Below are positions 33,716 through 47,600 of a stretch of 64,000 nucleotides of DNA, piece by piece. Source of the stretch: Siphonodentalium dalli. Lineage: Eukaryota > Mollusca > Scaphopoda > Gadilida > Siphonodentaliidae. The notes beneath the pieces were generated by a model. That model was not told the DNA's origin. It saw only the letters and a program-made list of their open reading frames with translations, and did no database searches. The stretch is taken from the NCBI GenBank assembly GCA_032622095.1, contig CP136062.1, forward strand, positions 5,518,001 to 5,582,000. Direction: 5' to 3'. The position numbers and the translations under genes were made by a program. Each line of letters opens with the position of its first letter. The first letter of the stretch is position 1.

Positions 33716-34134
33716 ACATATGTTACATCCTGTGACTCATCTGTGACGACACTGTATTCCGTCATTTTGCAGTCATCGTTTAAATAGTGACTATATGGTC
33801 ACACCATCTGTGGCTGGAAGACTAACGAAATTCTGTTTTCAATGTTCAAGTAATTCGAATGTAATATTACAATACACACACAAACACTTCTTTCGTGACG
33901 GCACGATCCACTCACTCAATGGTATCATATAAATTCAACAAACGACACAAACTGAGACACACCCATCTATTTTATATACTGCCCGTTATTTTCCCAAAGA
34001 AGAACGCGAACTTTCCACTCGCTTTCGAATCTACAAACCTGTCACTCCCTAGATGTTTGACGATTTGTACACTTTTCATATTGAAAAATAGATTCGTGTC
34101 GCTCTCGGTCTGACGAGGCTACTATGTTTGGGTC
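33716..34134. other. No supported gene
   Basis: A 72-codon frame at 33895-34113 lacks motifs. The region separates the palindrome from the LTR-like segment. Confidence 0.35.
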
Positions 34135-34650
34135 TCAGCCCACACGGGTCATAACACACCGTAACACTTCCAGCTGTTCGACATGGCGTGAGTAAGGTTA
34201 AACTATAGTATTTCGGGGGTCAGTGTCTGGGATCGGAAGGTTTGCTCTTCACAAGGGAAAGCAAACTCAAGGTTGATAATCTCGCTGTTATTGATCTCGA
34301 GTCGCTAATCTCGCAAACATGGGGGCTATTCTCGTAAATACGAGAGTGTGTGAAGTAGTGTATTGACTCCAACTGACGTTGACCCTTGTGATATATATTC
34401 TGGTCAGAGCTTAGACTCGGAGACTTGTGAATTCTATCTGAGACTTATAGGTAAAGTTATCCACGATGCACGCGTCGTCGTGGTAGCTATAAGTATGTGT
34501 TCACTGTGACTGCCTGGTGTTGAATATTATATACGTCTATTTTATCTTCGTGTATAATAAATGTTTGTCCATGTTCTGAGAGTTCCGACTTAGTGCTAAA
34601 AGAACCTGGGGAGTATTACATCTCCTAAGTGGTGCCCGTGAGCTAGACGC
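34135..34650 (+). mobile_element. Probable solo or truncated LTR with primer-binding-site-like sequence
   Basis: A non-coding segment contains AATAAA at 34556-34561 and ends in GAGTATTACA at 34620. Ten bases on, TGGTGCCCGTGAGC begins at 34630. A TGG-initial sequence complementary to a tRNA 3' end placed just after a CA terminus is the usual retroelement primer-binding site. The 5' edge is uncertain (a TG at 34135, or TGTTCGACATGG at 34175). No gag or pol frame follows and no second LTR is found in the window, so it is a remnant, probably of a Ty3- or BEL-type element (inference). Confidence 0.4.
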
Positions 34651-34798
34651 TTCTTGGAATTTTGGGACATGGACGTGCAGGCGATCACAAGGTATGAGCA
34701 ATTTGCAATTAATTGGCTGGTTCACCAGGTTCACAACCCGTATAGCTATTAGGTCATTTACCTTTGGTTTAAAATTGTTGTGCCAATTTTGTCATTTC

Positions 34799-35470
34799 AG
34801 GTATACTTCTAAACTACTGTTGCGTCAGTATGTTTATTTCGAGTAGTTGTTGTTTCAAAAATCGTTGCGCCGATTTGAAATAAAGGTTTGTTTTTATTTT
34901 CGAGGTATTATTGTTACATGTACGCTCGATGTGAATAGAAATAATAATAGTTACTGGGATAATAGTTTGTGTCCAGGGTTATGGTATCCAAGAATTGGAT
35001 AAGAATTGTTGTCACATTCTACACAAATCAGTCCCAGTGAATTATTAAATTATGCATGATAGAGATATTGTGAAGAAAACAAATTCTCATATCGAGTATT
35101 CTGTCGATCGTATTGGTTTTTTTTTGTATTGAACAAAATGTGGGCAAGGCAAAAAGTTATTAAGGGAATATACAGTTATAGTTGAAATTGTTTTGCAAAT
35201 GTTTCTATAAGGTATGCTTGAAAATTACCGTTTTTCTATGTCGAGTTGTTGTTCAAAATGGTTGCGTAAATTTGTAAAATGTGATCAGCTATAGGAAATA
35301 ATCACTGGAATATAATGTGTGTCTATCGTTATATGGTATCCAATTGGTAAGATTGATTTTACAGTCTACACGTGAAGATTCCAGTGAATTATTCAATGAC
35401 GTATATATACACAGAGGTAGTGAATACGCCGCAGTTGTATGTCTGCTTGTTTTCAAACAAGTTGAGTTTG
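34799..35470. repeat. Diverged tandem duplication of about 390-410 bp
   Basis: GGTATACTTCTAAA...TTTCGAGTAGTTGTT...GTGTCCAGGGTTATGGTATCCAA (34799-35000) is echoed by GGTATGCTTGAAAA...GTCGAGTTGTTGTT...GTGTCTATCGTTATATGGTATCCAA (35211-35345). Both continue to a CCAGTGAATTATT phrase (35034, 35381). Identity is modest, so the duplication is old. Confidence 0.6.
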
Positions 35471-37930
35471 GTTGAACATTTTCAGGGCGAAGAAATTTGT
35501 TACAAGGTTATGGTTAGATAATTTAAACAGTGTGTTTGATGCCTATTATGATCTATATAGTAGGAGTTTGTCAAAATACAAAAGTAGTCCAGTTTGACAT
35601 AAGTTTTGGTTTTGGAAAAGAACTTTATAGATCATTTAGTTTGCTCTGAGCAAGTTGAAAGCGTTTACATATAGTATTAAAGCACTTTTGGTAAACTTGT
35701 TTAAGGTTGAACAAATTATTTTTGAATAATGTGAGTCACTAAACAAAAATGTTCTAGGAAATTCTGGTTATACAAATCGTCACACCATTATGCAAGTTAT
35801 ATAGGTATGGAACATTTACTGATGATTTTAGGATGTTTTCAAGTTAATCAGTATGATTTTAGTCAGTTCTGGTTTTGAACGAATTGTGGGTTCAAGTGTT
35901 GGTTAAGGCTGTTATGTCGGTCAATAAAGCGTATAATGTAGTTTTATTGTGCCTCGGATGATCGATTGGGAAACAGTAGTTATTTATGACAGTTTGTCAA
36001 GAGACTGGTTGCGTCCAGAAGAATATAGGTTTTAGAAAGCAATTAGTTGAAGTGATTCAAGAAATTTCAGATTAAATAATTTGTGGTCAAGATATAGATA
36101 CTTGAAGTTTGAAGCATTCGGAACCAATGTTTTGGAATGTTCAAGTCAGCCCAATAGGTCAAATGTTTTGCAAGAATATCTACACAGATGGTTAGTAGTA
36201 TTTTGGTTATGACACGCCCGGATTGGGTTAAAATGTCTATTTTAAAAATATATAGATTGCTGTACATGTATCGCCATTGTATGTAGGCGTTATACAAGAA
36301 ATCGAAACGGTTTTAATGTGTTCAAGTTTCGAACAAACCAAAGTTGATCAGAGTTGACAAGTCGGAAAGTCGGAAATGTAACTGAATAATCAATTATGGT
36401 GTGCCCATACAAGAAAATAATGGCTAGAAAATTGATTATGCCATAATTACATCTATTACGTGTATTCTGAGAGTGTCTGTAAGTATTTAATCAGACTAAC
36501 ATGCTATCAAGTATGTATAAATGTTTGTGGACGGCACCGAGTACACGTAATAATATACATGTAGAACATAAAAGAAGAAAAACAAAGAACTTACTTTTAA
36601 GGAATTGTCACAGAAAAGAACATGAATTTATCCAGACAATCCTGATAATTCCATTGAAGAAAATACTAGTTCAAGACACACAATTGGAACAATGATTGGT
36701 TCACGGCAATGTAATCTGCAAAAACATGCGAACCATGACATCCATAGTTTAATATTTCGTTGGCGGTGCATGCGCCCCATAGAGAGACAAAAGTGAGGCT
36801 TGTCAACAAAGAGAGAAAGGTTATCTAACCTTATCTCATACAGAAAGGTGCTTTCGACGAAGACATCTGTATTATTGAAGTTATGGGCCCAGTTAAGCGA
36901 ACATTCATACATTTAAAAATATGGGGAATTTTGTTGGTAGTGGTCTCAATGGTTTGTGTACACTGGTGCGAAATCACAGACGTAATATCTCTGTTTATAT
37001 TCTAAATATACGAGGAAGCCCCTCTCAATTGTGGACACTCAATTGTTTATTCACTTGAATGGTCAAATAGGACACAATGGAGCGTGGTGGAATACAGTGC
37101 TTATAATTGCTGTGCACGCTACAAAGGACAACAATTCGTCCCCACCTGGAGAAGTCTATCGGAATCATCTGAGTTAATCCATTCACATTCGGTTAAGGTG
37201 AAATGAGAAATTCGTTCTCGCCTGTTGTTTAACAATACATGCAAAATTACCAGCAGTTCTGATAAGACATATTTCATTATCCCTCATGATTGTCCTAAGC
37301 AAACATTCTACACCACTGCAAACGGTTATGTTTGTCCTGTCGGTCGATGAAGTGGTAAATATGTACATTCATCTGGCTGTTAAACTGTGGTCAGTAAATG
37401 AAGACAAGATGCTGAGATGTTATTTGTTTTAAAGGAACCTGTAATCCGGTGGACGGTCAAGTTAGAATATTTAAATAGAAAGCTATACATTCGTTAAATG
37501 TTGTCTGGAGTCATGTGAAAATATCAGCTGTGCTCGGGCAATTGTCCAGCGATCCGTTTCTCGTGCACTTCAGGTGTGAATAAGAAATAAGCTTAAAAAT
37601 TTCGTCAAGAGTTGTCATAAATTAGCAAAATAAAATTCCTATTGTGACCGAACTATTGATTTCAAGTTTAAAGGGACATGTCAGAATGAAAGGGGAGACA
37701 TATCTTATTTTGATAGCGAGCCATATATAATTAGCTATGTGAACCAATAAGTCAAGCAAATTGTCTCAGGGGTTGTACATTTCATTCCGTTGTTTTACAA
37801 GGAATAACTATATATATAATATATGACATTTATATAAAATGTCCGTAATTGGTATGGGTGTTACATGATAGTTGTTATAATTATTAGCTGACAAGTTATA
37901 GGTAACTCGACGGGTATGCCCAAATACAGG
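35471..37930. other. No supported gene
   Basis: Minus-strand frames at 36067-36297, 36628-36912 (94 codons) and 37183-37368 (61 codons) show mixed, protein-like composition but no motif, and no strong splice pair brackets them. No repeats were noticed. Confidence 0.35.
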
Positions 37931-37934
37931 GCCC

Positions 37935-38340
37935 GTGATATTTAATTTGGTGTTCCAGGTTTATGGGATCGTGCTTTGACACAAACGACGAGATTTGACA
38001 CGTCAACGCTAATGAGTTTGTAAAATGTTATGGTATAGAGCATTGATGTACATGCTGGTATATATTGTGATGTCTAATTTGGCGTTCCAGGTTAACTTGG
38101 ATACTGATTTGACACGGACGACGTGGTTTGACAAATGATGTTGTAAAAGCTTATGTTATAGAGCATTAAAATACATGCTGGTATATATGGAGATGCTTAG
38201 TTTGGCATTCTATGATAATAGATAGCGATTTTTATGTGACAGGCGTGATTCAACATGCCGTGCCAAGGAGTTTCTAAAATCTCAGTTTATAGAGCATTTG
38301 TACAAGAGCATTTGTACATGCTGGTCATTTGAGCCAAATT
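37935..38340. repeat. About 130-bp tandem repeat, three copies
   Basis: TTTGGTGTTCCAGG-like starts lie at 37946, 38077 and 38202. Shared landmarks are TTTGACAC, ATAGAGCATT and TACATGCTGGTATAT. The third copy is the most diverged and contains a small internal duplication of GAGCATTTGTACA near 38292-38318. Confidence 0.8.
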
Positions 38341-38464
38341 AAAATGTGAATCGGTTAAATTGTAATTTCTTAACACAACGTATGAAGTCCTACACACTAG
38401 ACAGTACTATGTTGATATGTATAAACGTGGTGTTACACGCTGATTTCAAAATCATTAGACTAAT

Positions 38465-38680
38465 TATACTTCCATGGTGTAACCAAGGAAGTATATTGTT
38501 TTTCTACTGCGGCCGTTTTCTGTTTAATTGGAAATACTCAGAAACTAATGGGAGGAGGACCGCGAAATCTCTAGAGAATGAAGGCATCTAAGGTCTACTA
38601 AAAATAATGGTATCCGGATGTTGGTCCAATATCTTTTGACAGAGTTATGGCCCTTTTTCGATTATTTTTCATTATTATTA
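38465..38680 (+). repeat. Hairpin-headed module at the left edge of the 1250-bp array
   Basis: The module opens with TACTTCCATGG-TGTAA-CCAAGGAAGTA, an 11-bp-arm hairpin with one mismatch. It runs through CTACTGCGGCCGTTTTCTG and GGAGGAGGACCGC, then ends in GAGTTATGGCCCTTTTTCG and a CATTATTATTATAC linker. Near-identical copies lie at 56411-56624 and 56625-56840, in the second array. Sequence to its left is unrelated, so it marks the array's left boundary. Confidence 0.85.
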
Positions 38681-41600
38681 TACTTCCATATTTTAACATG
38701 GATGTATATTGTTATTCAATTTTTTATTTTTATTTTTCATTATTTATTCTACTTCTTCTTAATATATTTTGTAACCCTTATATCTCAGAAAGTTAAAAAG
38801 ATAAATCATTGAAATTTGGTAGGTATATGCAACTTGCCAAGTTACAACTGAATGAAACATTTAGGTTTATGTCCTAACTTGCTTTCCAGAGTTATGGCCC
38901 TTAATCAAAAATTTTGGAAAAAGTTTGTGCCCAGATCTTCTCCTATAAGAAGCCAAGCAGCTGAATTCGGGTTACGTAACCATGTTAACTGACGAAAGGG
39001 TACGAATCGGGGAAATTTTCACCAAGGTCCGAAATCAATTTGTTGAACTGGGGAGGGGTGCAAAATTTGTCAATTTTTTTCTTGTCACCGATTCCAACCA
39101 TTTTTACTGTCGTGTATCTATACGACGTACTGATGCTACTCGTGAAAGAATTTTGTAAATCGGTTGAGAAATGGCCAAGTTATAACACATCGAAAAATGT
39201 ACTAATAAAGTCCATGTGTAGAAAGTGCTTGTGCCCAGATCTTCTCCTAGACGAAGCGCAACAGCTGGATTTGGTCTATGTGAGCGTCTTAAACATAGAC
39301 AGAAGACCAAACCAGGAAATTTTGACAAAGGTCCGCTCAAATTTTTCCGGGCTAGGGGAGGGGCAAAATTTTTCAATTTTGTTTTTGTCGCCGATTTGAA
39401 CCAAAATGGTTGTGAAGTATCTATATGATGTACTGAGTGTCATTGTGAGTGAATTTTATGAATCGGTTGACAAATGTAGAAATTGTGGCCCCTTCCTTTT
39501 GTTCAAGTTTACAGAAAATGCACTATGAATTTAAATTCCTTCAACCGATCGTCACGTGTTTGGTGTCATTCGATGGGGAATTTCTAGTACTTCAAAACGA
39601 TTACCTACTTGCGGTATTATGACGATGGAGGCCGGAGATATTCGAAAAGTATGTACTGAACAACATACATATTGGCCTACATAGTAGAATATCGCCACAA
39701 TACCTTACCAAAACCCTGCTAAATATTAAAGGGGCATCGAATATGAACACAATGACGCAAAAATTATCTCGATATCGCGAAAATTGGCCGAGATATGGCA
39801 AATTTTCTACCCGCGTCACCAAATTTCGAGGCATGGGTGGGGGTCACACCAGAACGTTCCAACTGAACACAGAAATGTCAATAAACTATACTATAGACAT
39901 TCCATTCAATTCCGCGCGATTCCCTTATTATACTTCCATATTTTAATATGGATGTATATTGTTATTCAATTTTTTATTTTTATTTTTCATTATTTATTCT
40001 ACTTCTTCTTAATATATTTTGTAACCCTTATATCTCAGAAAGTTAAAAAGATAAATCATTGAAATTTGGTAGGTATATGCACCTTGCCAAGTTACAACTG
40101 AATGAAACATTTAGGTTTATGTCCTAACTTGCTTTCCAGAGTTATGGCCCTTAATCAAAAAATTTGGAAAAAGTTTGTGCCCAGATCTTCTCCTATAAGA
40201 AGCCAAGCAGCTGAATTCGGGTTACGTAACCGTGTTAACTGACGAAAGGGTACGAATCGGGGAAATTTTCACCAAGGTCCGAAATCAATTTGTTGAACTG
40301 GGGAGGGGTGCAAAATTTGTCAATTTTTTTCTTGTCACCGATTCCAACCATTTTTACTGTCGTGTATCTATACGACGTACTGATGCTACTCGTGAAAGAA
40401 TTTTGTAAATCGGTTGAGAAATGGCCAAGTTATAACACATCGAAAAATGTACTAATAAAGTCCATGTGTAGAAAGTGCTTGTGCCCAGATCTTCTCCTAG
40501 ACGAAGCGCAACAGCTGGATTTGGTCTATATGAGCGTCTTAAACATAGACAGAAGACCAAACCAGGAAATTTTGACAAAGGTCCGCTCAAATTTTTCCGG
40601 GCTAGGGGAGGGGCAAAATTTTTCAATTTTGTTTTTGTCGCCGATTTGAACCAAAATGGTTGTGAAGTATCTATATGATGTACTGAGTGTCATTGTGAGT
40701 GAATTTTATGAATCGGTTGAAAATGTAGAAATTGTGGCCCCTTCCTTTTGTTCAAGTTTACAGAAAATGCACTATGAATTTAAATTCCTTCAACCGATCG
40801 TCACGTGTTTGGTGTCATTCGATGGGGAATTTCTAGTACTTCAAAACGATTACCTACTTGCGGTATTATGACGATGGAGGCCGGAGATATTCGAAAAGTA
40901 TGTACTGAACAACATACATATTGGCCTACATAGTAGAATATCGCCACAATACCTTACCAAAACCCTGCTAAATATTAAAGGGGCATCGAATATGAACACA
41001 ATGACGCAAAAATTATCTCGATATCGCGAAAATTGGCCGAGATATGGCAAATTTTCTACCCGCGTCACCAAATTTCGAGGCATGGGTGGGGGTCACACCA
41101 GAACGTTCCAACTGAACACAGAAATGTCAATAAACTATACTATAGACATTCCAATCAATTCCGCGCGATTCCCTTATTATACTTCCATATTTTAATATGG
41201 ATGTATATTGTTATTCAATTTTTTATTTTTATTTTTCATTATTTATTCTACTTCTTCTTAATATATTTTGTAACCCTTATATCTCAGAAAGTTAAAAAGA
41301 TAAATCATTGAAATTTGGTAGGTATATGCACCTTGCCAAGTTACAACTGAATGAAACATTTAGGTTTATGTCCTAACTTGCTTTCCAGAGTTATGGCCCT
41401 TAATCAAAAATTTTGGAAAAAGTTTGTGCCCAGATCTTCTCCTATAAGAAGCCAAGCAGCTGAATTCGGGTTACGTAACCGTGTTAACTGACGAAAGGGT
41501 ACGAATCGGGGAAATTTTCAACAAGGTCCGAAATCAATTTGTTGAACTGGGGAGGGGTGCAAAATTTGTCAATTTTTTTCTTGTCACCGATTCCAACCAT

Positions 41601-44600
41601 TTTTACTGTCGTATATCTATACGACGTACTGATGCTACTCGTGAAAGAATTTTGTAAATCGGTTGAGAAATGGCCAAGTTATAACACATCGAAAAATGTA
41701 CTAATAAAGTCCATGTGTAGAAAGTGCTTGTGCCCAGATCTTCTCCTAGACGAAGCGCAACAGCTGGATTTGGTCTATGTGAGCGTCTTAAACATAGACA
41801 GAAGACCAAACCAGGAAATTTTGACAAAGGTCCGCTCAAATTTTTCCGGGCTAGGGAGGGGCAAAATCTTTCAATTTTGTTTTTGTCGCCGATTTGAACC
41901 AAAATGGTTGTGAAGTATCTATATGATGTACTGAGTGTCATTGTGAGTGAATTTTATGAATCGGTTGACAAATGTAGAAATTGTGGCCCCTTCCTTTTGT
42001 TTAAGTTTACAGAAAATGCACTATGAATTTAAATTCCTTCAACCGATCGTCACGTGTTTGGTGTCATTCGATGGGGAATTTCTAGTACTTCAAAACGATT
42101 ACCTACTTGCGGTATTATAACGATGGAGGCCGGAGATATTCGAAAAGTATGTACTGAACAACATACATATTGGCCTACATAGTAGAATATCGCCACAATA
42201 CCTTACCAAAACCCTGCTAAATATTAAAGGGGCATCGAATATGAACACAATGACGCAAAAATTATCTCGATATCGCGAAAATTGGCCGAGATATGGCAAA
42301 TTTTCTACCCGCGTCACCAAATTTCGAGGCATGGGTGGGGGTCACACCAGAACGTTCCAACTGAACACAGAAATGTCAATAAACTATACTATAGACATTC
42401 CAATCAATTCCGCGCGATTCCCTTATTATTCTTCCATATTTTAATATGGATGTATATTGTTATTCAATTTTTTATTTTTATTTTTCATTATTTATTCTAC
42501 TTCTTCTTAATATATTTTGTAACCCTTATATCTCAGAAAGTTAAAAAGATAAATCATTGAAATTTGGTAGGTATATGCACCTTGCCAAGTTACAACTGAA
42601 TGAAACATTTAGGTTTATGTCCTAACTTGCTTTCCAGAGTTATGGCCCTTAATCAAAAAATTTGGAAAAAGTTTGTGCCCAGATCTTCTCCTATAAGAAG
42701 CCAAGCAGCTGAATTCGGGTTACGTAACCGTGTTAACTGACGAAAGGGTACGAATCGGTGAAATTTTCAACAAGGTCCGAAATCAATTTGTTGAACTGGG
42801 GAGGGGTGCAAAATTTGTCAATTTTTTTCTTGTCACCGATTCCAACCATTTTTACTGTCGTGTATCTATACGACGTACTGATGCTACTCGTGAAAGAATT
42901 TTGTAAATCGGTTGAGAAATGGCCAAGTTATAACACATCGAAAAATGTACTAATAAAGTCCATGTGTAGAAAGTGCTTGTGCCCAGATCTTCTCCTAGAC
43001 GAAGCGCAACAGCTGGATTTGGTCTATGTGAGCGTCTTAAACATAGACAGAAGACCAAACCAGGAAATTTTGACAAAGGTCCGCTCAAATTTTTCCGGGC
43101 TAGGGAGGGGCAAAATTTTTCAATTTTGTTTTTGTCGCCGATTTGAACCAAAATGGTTGTGAAGTATCTATATGATGTACTGAGTGTCATTGTGAGTGAA
43201 TTTTATGAATCGGTTGACAAATGTAGAAATTGTGGCCCCTTCCTTTTGTTCAAGTTTACAGAAAATGCACTATGAATTTAAATTCCTTCAACCGATCGTC
43301 ACGTGTTTGGTGTCATTCGATGGGGAATTTCTAGTACTTCAAAACGATTACCTACTTGCGGTATTATGACGATGGAGGCCGGAGATATTCGAAAAGTATG
43401 TACTGAACAACATACATATTGGCCTACATAGTAGAATATCGCCACAATACCTTACCAAAACCCTGCTAAATATTAAAGGGGCATCGAATATGAACACAAT
43501 GACGCAAAAATTATCTCGATATCGCGAAAATTGGCCGAGATATGGCAAATTTTCTACCCGCGTCACCAAATTTCGAGGCATGGGTGGGGGTCACACCAGA
43601 ACGTTCCAACTGAACACAGAAATGTCAATAAACTATACTATAGACATTCCAATCAATTCCGCGCGATTCCCTTATTATACTTCCATATTTTAATATGGAT
43701 GTATATTGTTATTCAATTTTTTATTTTTATTTTTCATTATTTATTCTACTTCTTCTTAATATATTTTGTAACCCTTATATCTCAGAAAGTTAAAAAGATA
43801 AATCATTGAAATTTGGTAGGTATATGCATCTTGCCAAGTTACAACTGAATGAAACATTTAGGTTTATGTCCTAACTTGCTTTCCAGAGTTATGGCCCTTA
43901 ATCAAAAAATTTGGAAAAAGTTTGTGCCCAGATCTTCTCCTATAAGAAGCCAAGCAGCTGAATTCGGGTTACGTAACCGTGTTAACTGACGAAAGGGTAC
44001 GAATCGGGGAAATTTTCAACAAGGTCCGAAATCAATTTGTTGAACTGGGGAGGGGTGCAAAATTTGTCAATTTTTTTCTTGTCACCGATTCCAACCATTT
44101 TTACTGTCGTATATCTATACGACGTACTGATGCTAATCGTGAAAGAATTTTGTAAATCGGTTGAGAAATGGCCAAGTTATAACACATCGAAAAATGTACT
44201 AATAAAGTCCATGTGTAGAAAGTGCTTGTGCCCAGATCTTGTCCTAGACGAAGCGCAACAGCTGGATTTGGTCTATGTGAGCGTCTTAAACATAGACAGA
44301 AGACCAAACCAGGAAATTTTGACAAAGGTCCGCTCAAATTTTTCCGGGTTAGGGGAGGGGCAAAATTTTTCAATTTTGTTTTTGTCGCCGATTTGAACCA
44401 AAATGGTTGTGAAGTATCTATATGATGTACTGAGTGTCATTGTGAGTGAATTTTATGAATCGGTTGACAAATGTAGAAATTGTGGCCCCTTCCTTTTGTT
44501 CAAGTTTACAGAAAATGCACTATGAATTTAAATTCCTTCAACCGATCGTCACGTGTTTGGTGTCATTCGATGGGGAATTTCTAGTACTTCAAAACGATTA

Positions 44601-47600
44601 CCTACTTGCGGTATTATGACGATGGAGGCCGGAGATATTCGAAAAGTATGTACTGAACAACATACATATTGGCCTACATAGTAGAATATCGCCACAATAC
44701 CTTACCAAAACCCTGCTAAATATTAAAGGGGCATCGAATATGAACACAATGACGCAAAAATTATCTCGATATCGCGAAAATTGGCCGAGATATGGCAAAT
44801 TTTCTACCCGCGTCACCAAATTTCGAGGCATGGGTGGGGGTCACACCAGAACGTTCCAACTGAACACAGAAATGTCAATAAACTATACTATAGACATTCC
44901 AATCAATTCCGCGCGATTCCCTTATTATACTTCCATATTTTAATATGGATGTATATTGTTATTCAATTTTTTATTTTTATTTTTCATTATTTATTCTACT
45001 TCTTCTTAATATATTTTGTAACCCTTATATCTCAGAAAGTTAAAAAGATAAATCATTGAAATTTGGTAGGTATATGCACCTTGCCAAGTTACAACTGAAT
45101 GAAACATTTAGGTTTATGTCCTAACTTGCTTTCCAGAGTTATGGCCCTTAATCAAAATTTTTGGAAAAAGTTTGTGCCCAGATCTTCTCCTATAAGAAGC
45201 CAAGCAGCTGAATTCGGGTTACGTAACCGTGTTAACTGACGAAAGGGTACGAATCGGGGAAATTTTCACCAAGGTCCGAAATCAATTTGTTGAACTGGGG
45301 AGGGGTGCAAAATTTGTCAATTTTTTTCTTGTCACCGATTCCAACCATTTTTACTGTCGTGTATCTATACGACGTACTGATGATACTCGTGAAAGAATTT
45401 TGTAAATCGGTTGAGAAATGGCCAAGTTATAACACATAGAAAAATGTACTAATAAAGTCCATGTGTAGAAAGTGCTTGTGCCCAGATCTTCTCCTAGACG
45501 AAGCGCAACAGCTGGATTTGGTCTATGTGAGCGTCTTAAACATAGACAGAAGACCAAACCAGGAAATTTTGACAAAGGTCCGCTCAAATTTTTCCGGGCT
45601 AGGGGAGGGGCAAAATTTTTCAATTTTGTTTTTGTCGCCGATTTGAACCAAAATGGTTGTGAAGTATCTATATGATGTACTGAGTGTCATTGTGAGTGAA
45701 TTTTATGAATCGGTTGACAAATGTAGAAATTGTGGCCCCTTCCTTTTGTTCAAGTTTACAGAAAATGCACTATGAATTTAAATTCCTTCAACCGATCGTC
45801 ACGTGTTTGGTGTCATTCGATGGGGAATTTCTAGTACTTCAAAACGATTACCTACTTGCGGTATTATGACGATGGAGGCCGGAGATATTCGAAAAGTATG
45901 TACTGAACAACATACATATTGGCCTACATAGTAGAATATCGCCACAATACCTTACCAAAATCCTGCTAAATATTAAAGGGGCATCGAATATGAACACAAT
46001 GACGCAAAAATTATCTCGATATCGCGAAAATTGGCCGAGATATGGCAAATTTTCTACCTGCGTCACCAAATTTCGAGGCATGGGTGGGGGTCACACCAGA
46101 ACGTTCCAACTGAACACAGAAATGTCAATAAACTATACTATAGACATTCCAATCAATTCCGCGCGATTCCCTTATTATACTTCCATATTTTAATATGGAT
46201 GTATATTGTTATTCAATTTTTTATTTTTATTTTTCATTATTTATTCTACTTCTTCTTAATATATTTTGTAACCCTTATATCTCAGAAAGTTAAAAAGATA
46301 AATCATTGAAATTTGGTAGGTATATGCACCTTGCCAAGTTACAACTGAATGAAACATTTAGGTTTATGTCCTAACTTGCTTTCCAGAGTTATGGCCCTTA
46401 ATCAAAATTTTTGGAAAAAGTTTGTGCCCAGATCTTCTCCTATAAGAAGCCAAGCAGCTGAATTCGGGTTACATAACCGTGTTAACTGACGAAAGGGTAC
46501 GAATCGGGGAAATTTTCACCAAGGTCCGAAATCAATTTGTTGAACTGGGGAGGGGTGCACAATTTGTCAATTTTTTTCTTGTCACCGATTCCAACCATTT
46601 TTACTGTCGTGTATCTATACGACGTACTGATGCTACTCGTGAAAGAATTTTGTAAATCGGTTGAGAAATGGCCAAGTTATAACACATCGAAAAATGTACT
46701 AATAAAGTCCATGTGTAGAAAGTGCTTGTGCCCAGATCTTCTCCTAGACGAAGCGCAACAGCTGGATTTGGTCTATGTGAGCGTCTTAAACATAGACAGA
46801 AGACCAAACCAGGAAATTTTGACAAAGGTCCGCTCAAATTTTTCCGGGCTAGGGGAGGGGCAAAATTTTTCAATTTTGTTTTTGTCGCCGATTTGAACCA
46901 AAATGGTTGTGAAGTATCTATATGATGTACTGAGTGTCATTGTGAGTGAATTTTATGAATCGGTTGACAAATGTAGAAATTGTGGCCCCTTCCTTTTGTT
47001 CAAGTTTACAGAAAATGCACTATGAATTTAAATTCCTTCAACCGATCGTCACGTGTTTGGTGTCATTCGATGGGGAATTTCTAGTACTTCAAAACGATTA
47101 CCTACTTGCGGTATTATGACGATGGAGGCCGGAGATATTCGAAAAGTATGTACTGAACAACATACATATTGGCCTACATAGTAGAATATCGCCACAATAC
47201 CTTACCAAAACCCTGCTAAATATTAAAGGGGCATCGAATATGAACACAATGACGCAAAAATTATCTCGATATCGCGAAAATTGGCCGAGATATGGCAAAT
47301 TTTCTACCCGCGTCACCAAATTTCGAGGCATGGGTGGGGGTCACACCAGAACGTTCCAACTGAACACAGAAATGTCAATAAACTATACTATAGACATTCC
47401 AATCAATTCCGCGCGATTCCCTTATTATACTTCCATATTTTAATATGGATGTATATTGTTATTCAATTTTTTATTTTTATTTTTCATTATTTATTCTACT
47501 TCTTCTTAATATATTTTGTAACCCTTATATCTCAGAAAGTTAAAAAGATAAATCATTGAAATTTGGTAGGTATATGCATCTTGCCAAGTTACAACTGAAT

